From: Bradyrhizobium xenonodulans
GTDB lineage: Bacteria > Pseudomonadota > Alphaproteobacteria > Rhizobiales > Xanthobacteraceae
Reading direction: 5' to 3'
Assembly (NCBI RefSeq): GCF_027594865.1
Contig: NZ_CP089391.1
Location: 8,152,501 to 8,216,500, forward strand
Length of the DNA stretch: 64,000 bases
Shown here: in pieces, positions 36,870 through 47,887 of the stretch
How the letters are laid out: every line of letters begins with the position of its first letter
Position numbering within the stretch: the stretch's first letter is position 1
The notes under the pieces: model-generated
What the model was told of the DNA's origin: nothing
What the model saw: the letters and a program-made list of their open reading frames with translations, nothing else
Database searches by the model: none
Translations under genes and position numbers: made by a program

Positions 36870-38615
36870 ATGACTTCTATGAACGACAACAAATATTCCG
36901 GCGCGAGTGAAGCCGAGCTCGGGTTTCTCAAGGAAATCGTTAGAATGCTGCCTGCCGGCCTGACCGTGCAGGACGCGCAAGGCGAGCTTCTGCTGGTTAA
37001 CGATGCCGCAGCCAGCCAGCTCGGCATGGATGGCAGCCGTCCCGCGCCGGATCTCGCACAGCGCCGCGACGCCTGCCGGCGCGCTCTGAGCGCCGGCCAG
37101 GCAGTCGTCACCGAGGAAGCGCTCCATGACGGAGCTGCACGCCAGGTGCTGCTGACCACCCATCGCCCGATCAGCCATGCCGGACGCGAGTTGCTGATCT
37201 CGGCCTCTTCAGACATCACCGAGCAGAAGAACTTCGAGGACCAGCTGTTTCGCTCGGCCTATTTCGACGAATTGACCGGCCTGCCCTCGCGGCGCGTGAT
37301 CGAGCATCGCACCAACGGCCTGCTCGCGCGCGACAGCAAGGGCGATCGTTTCGCGCTTGCCTTTCTCGACGTCGACAATTTCAAGCACATCAACGACTAT
37401 TACGGCCATGCCGTCGGCGATGCGCTGCTGGTCGAGCTGTCGAAGCGGCTCGGGCGCGACCTGCGCGATTCCGACATGCTCTCGCGCATCTCCGGCGACG
37501 AATTCTTGCTGCTGCTGTCGCCGATCCAGAGCCAGGAGGAAGTCGCCGAGTTCATGCAGTCGACGCTGGAGCGGCTGACCGCGCCGTTCTTCATCGACAA
37601 TTCGGAAGTGTTCGCCTCCACCTCGGTCGGCGTCAGTCTCTATCCCGATCACGGCCGCAGCTTCGAGACGCTGCGCCAGAACGCCGACATCGCGATGTAT
37701 CGCATCAAGAACGACGGCAAGGGATCGGCGGCCTTCTTCGATTCCAGCATGGAGCGCGAAGCGCTGGCGCGGATGAAGATCGAGCAGTCGCTGCGGCTCG
37801 CGATCCTCGAAAAGCGGTTCTGCTGCGCCTTCCAGTCCAAGGTCGACATCCGCACGCAGGCCGTGAAGGGCATCGAGGCCCTAGTGCGCCTGCGCGACGA
37901 CGAAGGCGTAATCCAGGCACCGGGCTCGTTCATCAACCTCGCCGGCGAATTGGGGCTGATCGACGAGCTGACCCATCTCGTGCTCGCCGAGATCGTCAAG
38001 TCGATCGATCTGATCAACGACACCTTCGGCGCGGAAGCGACGATCAGCATCAATGTCGCCGCCAAGCAGGCCGGCAATCCCGAGTTCATGCGCAGCTTTG
38101 CGCTGGCGCTGGAGGAGACCGGCTTTCCGCAGCGCTTCATGATCGAGGTGACGGAAGACGCCTTCGTCGCCAAGAATCATTTCCAGACCGAGATCCTGCC
38201 GATGTTCCGCAAGCTCGGCGTTGGCATCTCGATCGACGATTTCGGCACCGGCTATTCCTCGCTCTCGGCGCTCGCCGACATCACCGCCGACGAGATCAAG
38301 ATCGACCGCTCCTTCATCACCGACATCCATAAGCGCCCGCGCAGCCAGGGCATCCTGCGCGCGATCGAATCCTTGAGCGACGCGCTCGGCATGACCGTGA
38401 TCGCCGAGGGCCTCGAATCCTACGAGGAGCTGGCCTATCTCCAGGCCGCGACCAAGATCCGCTATGCGCAGGGCTATTATTTCGCCCGGCCGATCTTCCT
38501 GGAGGAGCTGAAGCTCGCAACGCCCGCCTCCAGCGAGTCGCGCGCCAGCGTGGCGAGCCGCCCGATGCAGCAGAACCGCCAGGGCTATTCGCGCGCGAAC
38601 GGGTATCGGCGGTAG
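36870..38615 (+). CDS. PAS-GGDEF-EAL protein with SGDEF active-site variant
   Basis: 581 residues, no membrane helix, so cytoplasmic. A PAS-like sensor occupies residues 20-120. The cyclase domain has RISGDEF where GGDEF is expected; the inhibitory I-site RDSD lies five residues before it. The EAL domain has IEALVRL, EVTEDA, DDFGTGYSSL, IKIDRSF and AEGLES, so the phosphodiesterase metal ligands appear present. The first glycine of GGDEF is replaced, so cyclase activity is doubtful while c-di-GMP hydrolysis or GTP-stimulated hydrolysis is likely. An alternative start is the ATG at 36879. Confidence 0.92.
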   Translation: MTSMNDNKYSGASEAELGFLKEIVRMLPAGLTVQDAQGELLLVNDAAASQLGMDGSRPAPDLAQRRDACRRALSAGQAVVTEEALHDGAARQVLLTTHRPISHAGRELLISASSDITEQKNFEDQLFRSAYFDELTGLPSRRVIEHRTNGLLARDSKGDRFALAFLDVDNFKHINDYYGHAVGDALLVELSKRLGRDLRDSDMLSRISGDEFLLLLSPIQSQEEVAEFMQSTLERLTAPFFIDNSEVFASTSVGVSLYPDHGRSFETLRQNADIAMYRIKNDGKGSAAFFDSSMEREALARMKIEQSLRLAILEKRFCCAFQSKVDIRTQAVKGIEALVRLRDDEGVIQAPGSFINLAGELGLIDELTHLVLAEIVKSIDLINDTFGAEATISINVAAKQAGNPEFMRSFALALEETGFPQRFMIEVTEDAFVAKNHFQTEILPMFRKLGVGISIDDFGTGYSSLSALADITADEIKIDRSFITDIHKRPRSQGILRAIESLSDALGMTVIAEGLESYEELAYLQAATKIRYAQGYYFARPIFLEELKLATPASSESRASVASRPMQQNRQGYSRANGYRR

Positions 38616-38641
38616 GGCAAGCGTGGCGCTGCAATCTCGAT

Positions 38642-38744
38642 GTCGTCGCCCGGCTTGATCGGGCGACCCAGTACGCCGAGACGGTAGTGGTTGAATCGAT
38701 AGGCCGCGGCGTACTGGATGCCCCGCCTTCGCGGGGCATGACAA
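38642..38744. repeat. Palindromic repeat, family D (copy 2)
   Basis: It begins GTCGTCGCCCGGCTTGATCG, carries CCAGTACGCCG and CGGCGTACTGG as inverted arms 40-60 bp apart, and ends GCGGGGCATGAC. It matches the copy at 14914-15015 and lies upstream of the sigma-54 activator gene. Confidence 0.78.
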
Positions 38745-38837
38745 TCGTAGGGGCGGTCCAGGTCCCCGAACTCATTTCCCCCTTTGAAATCGCTGCCCTT
38801 TTGCTAATAAACAGGCGGACTTCCCGCGGGGTGTGTC

Positions 38838-40280
<1,443 letters not shown>

Positions 40281-40296
40281 GTTTCGAGACACGGAC

Positions 40297-40321
40297 TGTC
40301 CGGAGTCTCGGATTCCGGACA
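40297..40321. promoter_or_regulatory. Candidate upstream activator site: perfect 8-bp inverted repeat
   Basis: TGTCCGGA (40297-40304) and TCCGGACA (40314-40321) are perfect inverted copies with a 9-bp spacer. CGAGAC/GTCTCG at 40285-40290 and 40305-40310 form an overlapping second dyad. It lies about 80-100 bp upstream of the sigma-54 element, the usual enhancer distance. Confidence 0.6.
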
Positions 40322-40398
40322 ACGCGCCGTGCGGCCCGGTCCCGAGACCAACGCTGAAATTGCTGGGTTTTCGGCCATTTGCGCAAAACGACGCCATC

Positions 40399-40414
40399 TG
40401 GCGCGGCGCTTGCT
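40399..40414 (+). promoter_or_regulatory. Sigma-54 (-24/-12) promoter
   Basis: TGGCGCGGCGCTTGCT matches the consensus TGGCACG-N4-TTGCW at every fixed position except one (G for A at position 5), with correct GG-to-GC spacing. The predicted start is near 40425, leaving about a 50-nt leader before the ATG at 40475 of the MHS symporter. The activator gene ends 118 bp upstream. Confidence 0.75.
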
Positions 40415-40474
40415 CTTCGCTTTGCACAATGACGCATGCCGCACATGCGCATTCGCAATCAGGGAGAACGCCAG

Positions 40475-41785
40475 ATGAGTGAAGCGATCACGGTTCATCA
40501 GCTTCAGGCCAAGCAGCCCTCGCACGTCACGGTCGCCACCGCGAGCCTGATCGGCACGGCCATCGAGTGGTATGACTTCTTCCTCTACGGCACCGCCGCG
40601 GCGCTGATCTTCAACAAGCTGTTCTTCCCGACCTTCGATCCCATGATGGGCACGCTGCTGGCGTTTGCGACCTACGCGCTCGGCTTCATCGCCCGCCCGC
40701 TCGGCGGCGTCGTGTTCGGCCATTACGGCGACAAGATCGGCCGCAAGACCATGCTTTATCTGACGCTGCTCATCATGGGCGCTGCGACCGCAGCGATCGG
40801 ATTTTTGCCGACCTATGAGACCGCCGGCATCGGGGCCGCGATTCTGCTCGTCACCTGCCGGCTGGTCCAGGGTTTTGGACTTGGCGGCGAATGGGGCGGC
40901 GCGGTGCTGATGGCGGTCGAGCACGCGCCTGCGGACAGACGCGGCTTTTACGGCAGCTGGCCGCAGCTCGGGGCGCCGCTCGGCCTCGTGCTCGGCACGC
41001 TGGTGTTCTCGGTGGTGTCCGCGATGCTGACCGACGCCCAGCTCCTGGCCTGGGGCTGGCGCATCCCGTTCCTGTTCTCGATCGCGCTGGTGCTGGTCGG
41101 CCTTTGGATCCGCTTCACCATCGCGGAATCGCCGGAGTTCCAGAAGGTCAAGGACAGCAAGCAGGACGTGAAGATGCCGATCGTCGAGGCGATCCGGATG
41201 TATCCCAAGAACATCCTGCTCGCGATGGGCGCGCGCTTTGCCGAAAACGGCTTCTTCTACATCTACGCGACCTTCGTGCTGGCTTATGCGACGCAATCGC
41301 TCGGCATGAACAAGCAGGACATGCTCAACGGCGTGCTGATCGGCGCGGCGATCGAGACCTTCACCATCCCCGCCTTCGGCGCGCTCTCCGACAAGGTCGG
41401 GCGGCGGCCGATCTACATCTTCGGCGCGGTGTTCTCGGCGCTGATGTCGTTCCCGCTGTTCATGCTGCTGGCGACCAAGAACCCGCAATATGCCTGGATC
41501 GCGATCGTGCTCGGTCTCGCCATCGGCCATGCCGCGATGTACGGCCCGCAGGCGAGCTTCCTGTCGGAGCTGTTCGGCACCAAGGTGCGCTATAGCGGCG
41601 TCTCGCTCGGCTACAACCTCGCCTCGATCTTCGCCGGCGCGCTGTCGCCGCTGATCGCGACCGGATTGATGACGGCCTACGCGCCGGCAACCTGGCCGAT
41701 CTCGCTCTACATGATCGCGCTGGCGCTCATCACCATCGTGTCGGTCTATTTCGCCACCGAAACACGCAAGATAGTTCAGACCTGA
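40475..41785 (+). CDS. Metabolite:H+ symporter, MHS family (MFS)
   Basis: 436 residues with about twelve helices. [18 protein letters not shown] is the strongly conserved first helix of the MHS family (KgtP, ShiA, CitA), and [13 protein letters not shown] is the MFS motif A loop; [21 protein letters not shown] is the fourth-fifth helix signature. It takes up an organic acid with protons across the inner membrane. The ATG at 40475 is preferred over 40436 because AGGGAG precedes it and because it lies further from the predicted sigma-54 start. It is the first gene after the activator. Confidence 0.92.
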   Translation: MSEAITVHQLQAKQPSHVTVATASLIGTAIEWYDFFLYGTAAALIFNKLFFPTFDPMMGTLLAFATYALGFIARPLGGVVFGHYGDKIGRKTMLYLTLLIMGAATAAIGFLPTYETAGIGAAILLVTCRLVQGFGLGGEWGGAVLMAVEHAPADRRGFYGSWPQLGAPLGLVLGTLVFSVVSAMLTDAQLLAWGWRIPFLFSIALVLVGLWIRFTIAESPEFQKVKDSKQDVKMPIVEAIRMYPKNILLAMGARFAENGFFYIYATFVLAYATQSLGMNKQDMLNGVLIGAAIETFTIPAFGALSDKVGRRPIYIFGAVFSALMSFPLFMLLATKNPQYAWIAIVLGLAIGHAAMYGPQASFLSELFGTKVRYSGVSLGYNLASIFAGALSPLIATGLMTAYAPATWPISLYMIALALITIVSVYFATETRKIVQT

Positions 41786-41810
41786 ACGGCCTGATCGCGT
41801 CTTCGATCGC

Positions 41811-41838
41811 AGGAGCAGCCTGTTCCAGGGCTGCTCCT
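41811..41838. terminator. Strong hairpin after the MHS symporter gene
   Basis: AGGAGCAGCC (41811-41820) and GGCTGCTCCT (41829-41838) form a perfect 10-bp stem with an 8-nt loop TGTTCCAG. No T-run follows, so it may be a Rho-assisted terminator or a processing/stability element between the symporter and CoA-transferase genes. Confidence 0.5.
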
Positions 41839-41898
41839 CGCGATAGGATCAACCCACAACAACGACGGCATGCGGTCGAGAAGACCGGGAGGAACGCC

Positions 41899-43929
41899 GT
41901 GAGCCATCACCCAGCTTTGCCTTACCTGCCCAATTCCGAGAAGGGCAAGGTCGTCACGGCGGCCGAAGCGGTCATGCTGATCCGCGACGGCGACACGGTG
42001 GCGACCGGCGGCTTCGTCGGCATCGGCTTTGCCGAGGAGATCGCGATCGCGCTGGAGGAGCTTTATCTCGCGAGCGAAGGTGACGCGCCCTACACGCAGG
42101 GCAAGCCGCGCAATCTGACGCTGGTCTATGCGGCAGGCCAGGGCGACGGCAAGCAGCGCGGCCTCAATCATTTCGCGCATGAGGGCCTCGTCCGTCGCGT
42201 GATCGGCGGGCATTGGGGCCTTGCCCCGAAATTGCAGCAGCTCGCGATCACGGGCCAGATCGAGGCCTACAATTTGCCGCAGGGCGTCATCACGCATCTG
42301 TTCCGCGACATCGCCGCGCACCGGCCCGGCCACATCACCCGCGTCGGCATGGGCACCTTCGTCGATCCCCGGCACGGCGGCGGCAAGCTCAATGCGCGCA
42401 CCACCGAAGACATGGTCGAGCTGATCACAATCGGCGGCGAGGAGTGCCTGCTCTACAAGACGTTCCCGATTCAGGTCGGGATCATCCGCGCCACCACCGG
42501 CGATCCCGACGGCAACCTCACCATGGAGAAAGAGGCGCTGACGCTGGAGGCACTCGCCATCGCCATGGCGGCGCATAATTCCGGCGGCATCGTCATCGCC
42601 CAGGTCGAGCGCGTCGCCGAGGCCGGCAGCCTCAATCCGCGCCAGGTCAAGATTCCCGGCATCCTCGTCGACTGCATCGTCGTGGCGAAACCCGAGAACC
42701 ATTGGCAGACGTTCGGCACGCCATACAATCCGGCCTATGCGAGCGAGATCCGCGTCCGCGCCGCCTCGCTCCCGGTGATGCCAGTCAGCGAGCGCAAGAT
42801 CATCGCCCGGCGCGCCGCGCTCGAGCTCAAGGCCAACAGCGTCGTCAATCTCGGCATCGGCATGCCCGAGGGGATCGCCTCGGTCGCCAACGAGGAGCGG
42901 ATCATCGATCTCATCACCCTGACGGCGGAGCCGGGCGTGATCGGCGGCATCCCGGCGAGCGGCATCGATTTCGGTGCGGCGATCAACACCCAGGCAGTGA
43001 TCGACCAGCCCTACCAGTTCGACTTCTACGATGGCGGCGGGTTAGATGCCGCCTTCCTCGGCCTCGCCCAGGTCGACCGCGCCGGCAACCTCAATGTCAG
43101 CAAGTTCGGACCGAAGCTCGCCGGGGCCGGCGGCTTCATCAACATCAGCCAGAACGCCAAGGAGGTCATCTTCGTCGGCACCTTCGGCGCGGGCAAGCAG
43201 CACATTGCGGTAAATGACGGCAAGCTCGTCATCCTCAATGAGGCGACATCACGCAAGTTCGTCGACAAGGTCGAGCAGGTCACCTTCAGCGGCCCGTTTG
43301 CCGCCGCGCGGCGGCAGCGCGCGCTTTACGTCACCGAACGCTGCGTGTTCGAGCTCAGGCCCGACGGGCTCGAGCTCACCGAAGTCGCGCCCGGCATCGA
43401 TATCGAGCGCGACATCTTACGCCTGATGGATTTCAAGCCGCTGATCCCGCGCGATCCCATCGTGATGGACGAGCGCATCTTCCGCAACGGCCTGATGGAT
43501 TTGCGCGAGCGCTTGCTCACCATCCCGCTCGACCAGCGCTTCACGCTGGACGAGCAGCAGAGCCTGTTCTTCGTCAACCTGGAACGCTATCCGCTGCGCA
43601 GCAAGGCCGAGATCGCCACCATCGCTTCGATCGTCGAGGCCAAGCTCACCCCGCTCGGCCGCCGGGTCTACGCCATCGTCAATTATGACAATTTTTCCAT
43701 TCTGCCGGAACTGATGGACGATTATTCGGCCATGGTGCGCAGTCTGGTCGACCGCTTCTATTCCGGCGTGTCGCGCTACACCACGTCGGGTTTCCTGCGC
43801 ATCAAGCTCGGCGAAGCCCTGGAGAAGCGCGGCGTTGCGCCGCATATTTTCGAGAGCGCGGACGAGGCGCAGTCGGACTGGCGTCAGGTCGAAGGCACCG
43901 GCACGGCGCGCGTCATGCGGCAGGCCTAA
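41899..43929 (+). CDS. Acyl-CoA:carboxylate CoA-transferase (fused alpha-beta, long form)
   Basis: 676 residues from a GTG at 41899 with GGGAGGAAC before it. Residues 20-280 hold the alpha part ([17 protein letters not shown]) and 300-520 the beta part ([24 protein letters not shown] with the candidate catalytic Glu344; [13 protein letters not shown]). It transfers CoA between an acyl-CoA such as acetyl-, propionyl- or succinyl-CoA and a short carboxylate. The last 150 residues ([15 protein letters not shown]...) extend beyond the usual 520-540 residues of YdiF-type enzymes. It is downstream of the symporter across a hairpin, so it likely activates the imported acid. Confidence 0.88.
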   Translation: MSHHPALPYLPNSEKGKVVTAAEAVMLIRDGDTVATGGFVGIGFAEEIAIALEELYLASEGDAPYTQGKPRNLTLVYAAGQGDGKQRGLNHFAHEGLVRRVIGGHWGLAPKLQQLAITGQIEAYNLPQGVITHLFRDIAAHRPGHITRVGMGTFVDPRHGGGKLNARTTEDMVELITIGGEECLLYKTFPIQVGIIRATTGDPDGNLTMEKEALTLEALAIAMAAHNSGGIVIAQVERVAEAGSLNPRQVKIPGILVDCIVVAKPENHWQTFGTPYNPAYASEIRVRAASLPVMPVSERKIIARRAALELKANSVVNLGIGMPEGIASVANEERIIDLITLTAEPGVIGGIPASGIDFGAAINTQAVIDQPYQFDFYDGGGLDAAFLGLAQVDRAGNLNVSKFGPKLAGAGGFINISQNAKEVIFVGTFGAGKQHIAVNDGKLVILNEATSRKFVDKVEQVTFSGPFAAARRQRALYVTERCVFELRPDGLELTEVAPGIDIERDILRLMDFKPLIPRDPIVMDERIFRNGLMDLRERLLTIPLDQRFTLDEQQSLFFVNLERYPLRSKAEIATIASIVEAKLTPLGRRVYAIVNYDNFSILPELMDDYSAMVRSLVDRFYSGVSRYTTSGFLRIKLGEALEKRGVAPHIFESADEAQSDWRQVEGTGTARVMRQA

Positions 43930-44041
43930 AAATGATGCATGCTCGAAAGGCCGACACGCTCCACCGGAAGGTTCAATTGCAATGTTCGTAGTGTTGTGCA
44001 AATCGCTGTTGCCGAGAAACTTTAAATCAGGAGGGACCATC

Positions 44042-45226
44042 GTGCGTCGATCACTCATCATAACAACAACCATCCTCGCCCTCGCCGCGGGGACCTCCGC
44101 ACGAGCCGACGATCTCAAGGTCGCGCTGATCTACGGCAAGACCGGTCCGCTCGAAGCCTATGCCAAGCAGACCGAGACCGGCCTGCAGATGGGTTTCGAA
44201 TACGCCACCAAGGGCACCATGATGCTCGACGGCCGCAAGATCGTCATCATCACCAAGGACGACCAGGGCAAGCCCGACCTTGCCAAGACGGCGCTTGCGG
44301 AAGCCTATCAGGACGACAAGGCGGACATCGCGATCGGCACGACCTCGTCGGCCGCAGCACTGGCGATGCTCCCCGTCGCGGAGGAGAACAAGAAGATCCT
44401 GATCGTCGAGCCCGCAGTCGCGGACCAGATTACCGGCGAGAAGTGGAATCGCTACATCTTCCGCACCGCGCGCAACTCGTCGCAGGACGCGATCTCGAAC
44501 GCGGTCGCGATCGGCAAGCAGGGCGTCACCGTCGCGACGCTGGCGCAGGATTACGCGTTCGGCCGTGACGGCGTCGCCGCCTTCAAGGAAGCGCTGGCCA
44601 AGACGGGTGCGACGCTGGCTGCCGAGGAGTACGCCCCGGCCAACACCACCGATTTCACCGCGGTCGGTCAGCGCCTGTTCGACGCGCTGAAGGACAAGCC
44701 GGGCCGCAAGATCATCTGGATCATCTGGGCCGGTGCCGGCAACCCGCCGTCCAAGCTGCAGGACATGGATCCGAAGCGCTACGGCATCGAGCTGTCGACC
44801 GGCGGCAACATCCTGCCGGCGCTCGCCGCCTACAAAGGCATGCCGGGCATGGAAGGCGCGACCTATTATTTCTACGAGATCCCGAAGAACCCGGTGAACG
44901 ACTGGCTGGTCGCCGAGCACCAGAAGCGCTTCAAGTCGCCGCCCGACTTCTTCACCGCGGGCGGTTTCGCTGCCGCGATGTCCGTCGTTGGCGCCGTCAC
45001 CAAGGCGAAGTCGACCGACACCGAGAAACTGATCACGGCGATGGAAGGCCTGGAGTTCGACACGCCGAAGGGCAAGATGGTGTTCCGCAAGGAAGACCAT
45101 CAGGCGCTCCAGAGCATGTATCACTTCAAGGTCAAGGTCGATCCGAACGTCGCCTGGGCTGTGCTCGAGCCGGTGCGCGAATTGAAGATCGAGGACATGG
45201 ACGTTCCGGTCCGCAACAAGCGTTGA
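44042..45226 (+). CDS. ABC transporter substrate-binding protein, LivK-type
   Basis: 394 residues from a GTG at 44042, preceded by AGGAGGGA nine bases upstream. The signal peptide (VRRSLIITTTILALAAGTSARA) ends near residue 22. LKVALIYGKTGPLEAYAKQTETGLQMG and QDDKADIAIGTTSSAAALAM are type I binding-fold strands of the branched-chain amino acid group. It is the first gene of the five-gene transporter. In Bradyrhizobium this group also binds aromatic acids and other carboxylates; the CoA-transferase gene immediately upstream suggests a short carboxylate or acyl ligand. Confidence 0.9.
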   Translation: MRRSLIITTTILALAAGTSARADDLKVALIYGKTGPLEAYAKQTETGLQMGFEYATKGTMMLDGRKIVIITKDDQGKPDLAKTALAEAYQDDKADIAIGTTSSAAALAMLPVAEENKKILIVEPAVADQITGEKWNRYIFRTARNSSQDAISNAVAIGKQGVTVATLAQDYAFGRDGVAAFKEALAKTGATLAAEEYAPANTTDFTAVGQRLFDALKDKPGRKIIWIIWAGAGNPPSKLQDMDPKRYGIELSTGGNILPALAAYKGMPGMEGATYYFYEIPKNPVNDWLVAEHQKRFKSPPDFFTAGGFAAAMSVVGAVTKAKSTDTEKLITAMEGLEFDTPKGKMVFRKEDHQALQSMYHFKVKVDPNVAWAVLEPVRELKIEDMDVPVRNKR

Positions 45227-45240
45227 TCTTTCTTGCTTCA

Positions 45241-45350
45241 CGTCTCCCGCTTGCGGGAGAGGCCGGGAGAGGGTTTCTCCTCTAGGGGATTATCCCAATT
45301 GCGGAAGCACCCTCTCCCCCGCCCTCCCCCGCAAGCGGGGGAGGGAGCGC
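45241..45350. repeat. Intergenic palindromic repeat, family A (copy 3), inside the transporter operon
   Basis: It begins CGTCTCCCGCTTGCGGGAGA and ends CCCGCAAGCGGGGGAGGG, with internal CCGGGAGAGG/CCTCTCCC arms. It separates the binding-protein gene from the ATPase and permease genes, the same arrangement as at 3170-3321. Confidence 0.75.
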
Positions 45351-45396
45351 AGCGTGATCGTGGATACGTCTGACCCCTTTTATTCGCCGGACCTCA

Positions 45397-46161
45397 ATGC
45401 CACTCTCTCTCGAAACCCGCGACCTCACCATCCGCTTCGGCGGCCATGTCGCGGTCAACAACGTCACCTGCACGTTCCGTCCGGGCGAGCTCACCGCCAT
45501 CGTGGGGCCGAACGGCGCCGGCAAGACCACCTATTTCAATTTGATCTCGGGCCAGCTCCGCGCCTCGAACGGCAGCATCCTGTTCGGCGGCACCGACATC
45601 ACCCAGCAGTCCGCGCCGATGCGCACCCGCGCAGGCCTCGGACGCGCATTCCAGCTCACCAACCTGTTTCCGAATCTCTCGGTCGAAGAGAACGTCCGCC
45701 TCGCGGTGCAGGCGGCTGATGGCACGCATTACGAAATGCTGCGCCCCTGGATGGTCCGTCGCGACCTGATCGCGCGCGCCGATGGCATCCTCGACCAGGT
45801 CGCGCTCGGCAATCGCCGCGGCGTCGCGGCAACTGCGCTCTCGCATGGCGACCAACGCAAGCTGGAGGTCGCGCTGATGATCGCGCTCGAACCAAAAGTG
45901 TTCATGTTCGACGAGCCGACTGCCGGCATGAGCATCGACGAGGTGCCGGTCGTGTTGAACCTGATCGCCCAGCTCAAGCAGGACAAGAGCAAGATCATTC
46001 TGCTGGTCGAGCACAAGATGGACGTGGTGCGCTCACTCGCCGACCGCATCATCGTGCTGCATAACGGGCAGCTCGTTGCCGATGGCCCGCCCGCCGAGGT
46101 GATTGCGTCTCCGATCGTGCAGGAAGCCTATCTCGGCGTCGTACCGAAGAGCGCCGCATGA
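45397..46161 (+). CDS. ABC transporter ATP-binding protein, LivG-type
   Basis: 254 residues. Walker A GPNGAGKT at residue 37, Q-loop in RAFQLTNLFPNLSVEENV (the LivG version), signature LSHGDQ, and Walker B VFMFDEP followed by TAGMSIDE. The signature is LSHGDQ in place of LSGGQ, as is normal for LivG. It dimerises with the LivF-type gene product, whose ATG overlaps its stop by 4 bp. No clear ribosome site precedes the ATG at 45397. Confidence 0.92.
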   Translation: MPLSLETRDLTIRFGGHVAVNNVTCTFRPGELTAIVGPNGAGKTTYFNLISGQLRASNGSILFGGTDITQQSAPMRTRAGLGRAFQLTNLFPNLSVEENVRLAVQAADGTHYEMLRPWMVRRDLIARADGILDQVALGNRRGVAATALSHGDQRKLEVALMIALEPKVFMFDEPTAGMSIDEVPVVLNLIAQLKQDKSKIILLVEHKMDVVRSLADRIIVLHNGQLVADGPPAEVIASPIVQEAYLGVVPKSAA

Positions 46162-46880
46162 CCGATCTGCTCAAGCTCTCCGGCGTGCACACCCATATCG
46201 GGCGTTACCACATCCTCCAGGGCATCGACCTTGCAGTTCCGCAAGGGCAGGTCACGATGCTGCTCGGCCGCAACGGCGCCGGCAAGACCACCACGCTGCG
46301 CACCATCATGGGCCTGTGGCAGGCTTCCAGCGGCGAGATCAGCCTTGGCGGCGAACGCATCGAGAGCCTCGCCACGCCTGACATCGCCCGGCTCGGCGTC
46401 GGCTACGTGCCGGAGAGCATGGCGGTGTTCTCCGACCTCACGGTGAAGGAGAACCTCGTTCTCGCCGCGCGCGACGGGCCGCTCGACGAAACCCAGCTCG
46501 ACTGGATCTTCGGCTTCTTCCCGGCGCTGCGCCGGTTCTGGCTGTCGCGGGCGGGAAGCCTCTCGGGCGGACAAAAGCAGATGCTGTCGATCGCCCGCGC
46601 CATCGTCGAGCCGCGCAAGCTGCTGCTGATCGACGAGCCGACCAAGGGGCTGGCGCCGGCGATCGTGATGGCGCTGATCGAGTGCCTGAAGGAGATCAAG
46701 CGCAAGGGCGCGACGATTCTTCTGGTGGAACAGAATTTCTTTGCCGCCCGCGAGCTCGGCGACAACGTGCTGGTCATGGACAACGGCACCATCGTCCATC
46801 GCGGCGAGATGCCGGCGCTCGCCGCCGACGTGCCGCTGCAGGAGCGGTTGCTCGGCCTGAGCCTGGAGGCGCATCAGTGA
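46158..46880 (+). CDS. ABC transporter ATP-binding protein, LivF-type
   Basis: 240 residues. Walker A GRNGAGKT at residue 37, Q-loop segment VPESMAVFSDLTVKENL, signature LSGGQKQML, and Walker B LLLIDEPTKGLAPA, which is the classic LivF version. It overlaps the LivG-type stop by 4 bp (ATGA) and the next gene starts with a GTG that overlaps its TGA by 4 bp, so the operon is translationally coupled. It hydrolyses ATP to drive uptake at the cytoplasmic face. Confidence 0.93.
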   Translation: MTDLLKLSGVHTHIGRYHILQGIDLAVPQGQVTMLLGRNGAGKTTTLRTIMGLWQASSGEISLGGERIESLATPDIARLGVGYVPESMAVFSDLTVKENLVLAARDGPLDETQLDWIFGFFPALRRFWLSRAGSLSGGQKQMLSIARAIVEPRKLLLIDEPTKGLAPAIVMALIECLKEIKRKGATILLVEQNFFAARELGDNVLVMDNGTIVHRGEMPALAADVPLQERLLGLSLEAHQ

Positions 46881-47887
46881 CTGACCTTGCCGCAAACGAC
46901 CCGCTGCCGAAGCCGAAGCGCGACATTGCGCCGATCCTGCTGCCGATCGCAGTCGCACTTCTCATGATCCCGCTGATCGGCTCGACCTCTTCCTGGCTGA
47001 CGCTGACCGCCGCGAGCCTTGCCATGGGCATGATGATCTTCATCATGGCCTCCGGGCTGACGCTGGTGTTCGGCCTGATGGACGTGCTCAATTTCGGCCA
47101 CGGCGCCTTCATCGCCGTCGGCGCCTATGTCGCAACCCTGGTGCTGGCACCGTTCGCGGCGTCCATTCAAGCGGACTCGCTGTGGATGAACCTCGCAGTG
47201 CTGGCGCCGGCCGCGCTGCTGTCGATGGCGGTGTCCGGCGCGCTCGGCCTGATCGTCGAGCGCGTGCTGATCCTGCCGGTCTACGGCCAGCATCTGAAGC
47301 AGATCCTGATGACGACCGGCGGCCTGATCGTCGCCGAGCAGACTCTCTATGCGCTCTGGGGACCGCAGATCATCCCGATGCCACTACCGACCTCGCTACG
47401 CGGCTCCTTCATCCTCGGCGACGTCGCGATTGCCAAATACCGCGTGCTGGCGATGCTGATCGGCCTTGCCGTCTTCATCGCGATCCAGCTCGTGCTCAAC
47501 CGCACCAAGCTCGGGCTCCTGATCCGCGCCGGCGTCGAGAACCGCGAGATGGTCGAAGCGCTCGGCTATCGCATCCGCCGCCTGTTCCTCGGCGTGTTCA
47601 TGACGGGATCGGCGCTCGCCGGCCTCGGCGGCGTGATGTGGGCGCTCTATCGCGAACAGGTCCACGCCTCCATGAGCGACGACCTCACCGTCCTGATCTT
47701 CATCGTCGTCATCATCGGCGGCTTAGGGTCGATCGGCGGCTGCTTCATCGGCGCGATCCTGGTCGCGATGGTCGCCAATTACGGCGGCTTCCTGGTGCCG
47801 AAGCTCGCTCTCGTCTCCAACATCCTGCTGATGGTCGCCATTCTGATGTGGCGGCCGCGCGGCCTCTATGCGGTGACCAGCCGATGA
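46877..47887 (+). CDS. ABC transporter permease, LivH-type
   Basis: 336 residues from a GTG at 46877 that overlaps the preceding TGA. About eight to nine membrane helices; FIMASGLTLVFGLMDVLNFGHGAF is the hallmark of LivH permeases and GLGSIGGCFIGAI the C-terminal conserved block with the transporter EAA-like turn. The first 30 residues are a charged cytoplasmic extension before the first helix. It forms the membrane channel with the LivM-type protein. The stop overlaps the LivM-type ATG. Confidence 0.92.
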   Translation: MTDLAANDPLPKPKRDIAPILLPIAVALLMIPLIGSTSSWLTLTAASLAMGMMIFIMASGLTLVFGLMDVLNFGHGAFIAVGAYVATLVLAPFAASIQADSLWMNLAVLAPAALLSMAVSGALGLIVERVLILPVYGQHLKQILMTTGGLIVAEQTLYALWGPQIIPMPLPTSLRGSFILGDVAIAKYRVLAMLIGLAVFIAIQLVLNRTKLGLLIRAGVENREMVEALGYRIRRLFLGVFMTGSALAGLGGVMWALYREQVHASMSDDLTVLIFIVVIIGGLGSIGGCFIGAILVAMVANYGGFLVPKLALVSNILLMVAILMWRPRGLYAVTSR

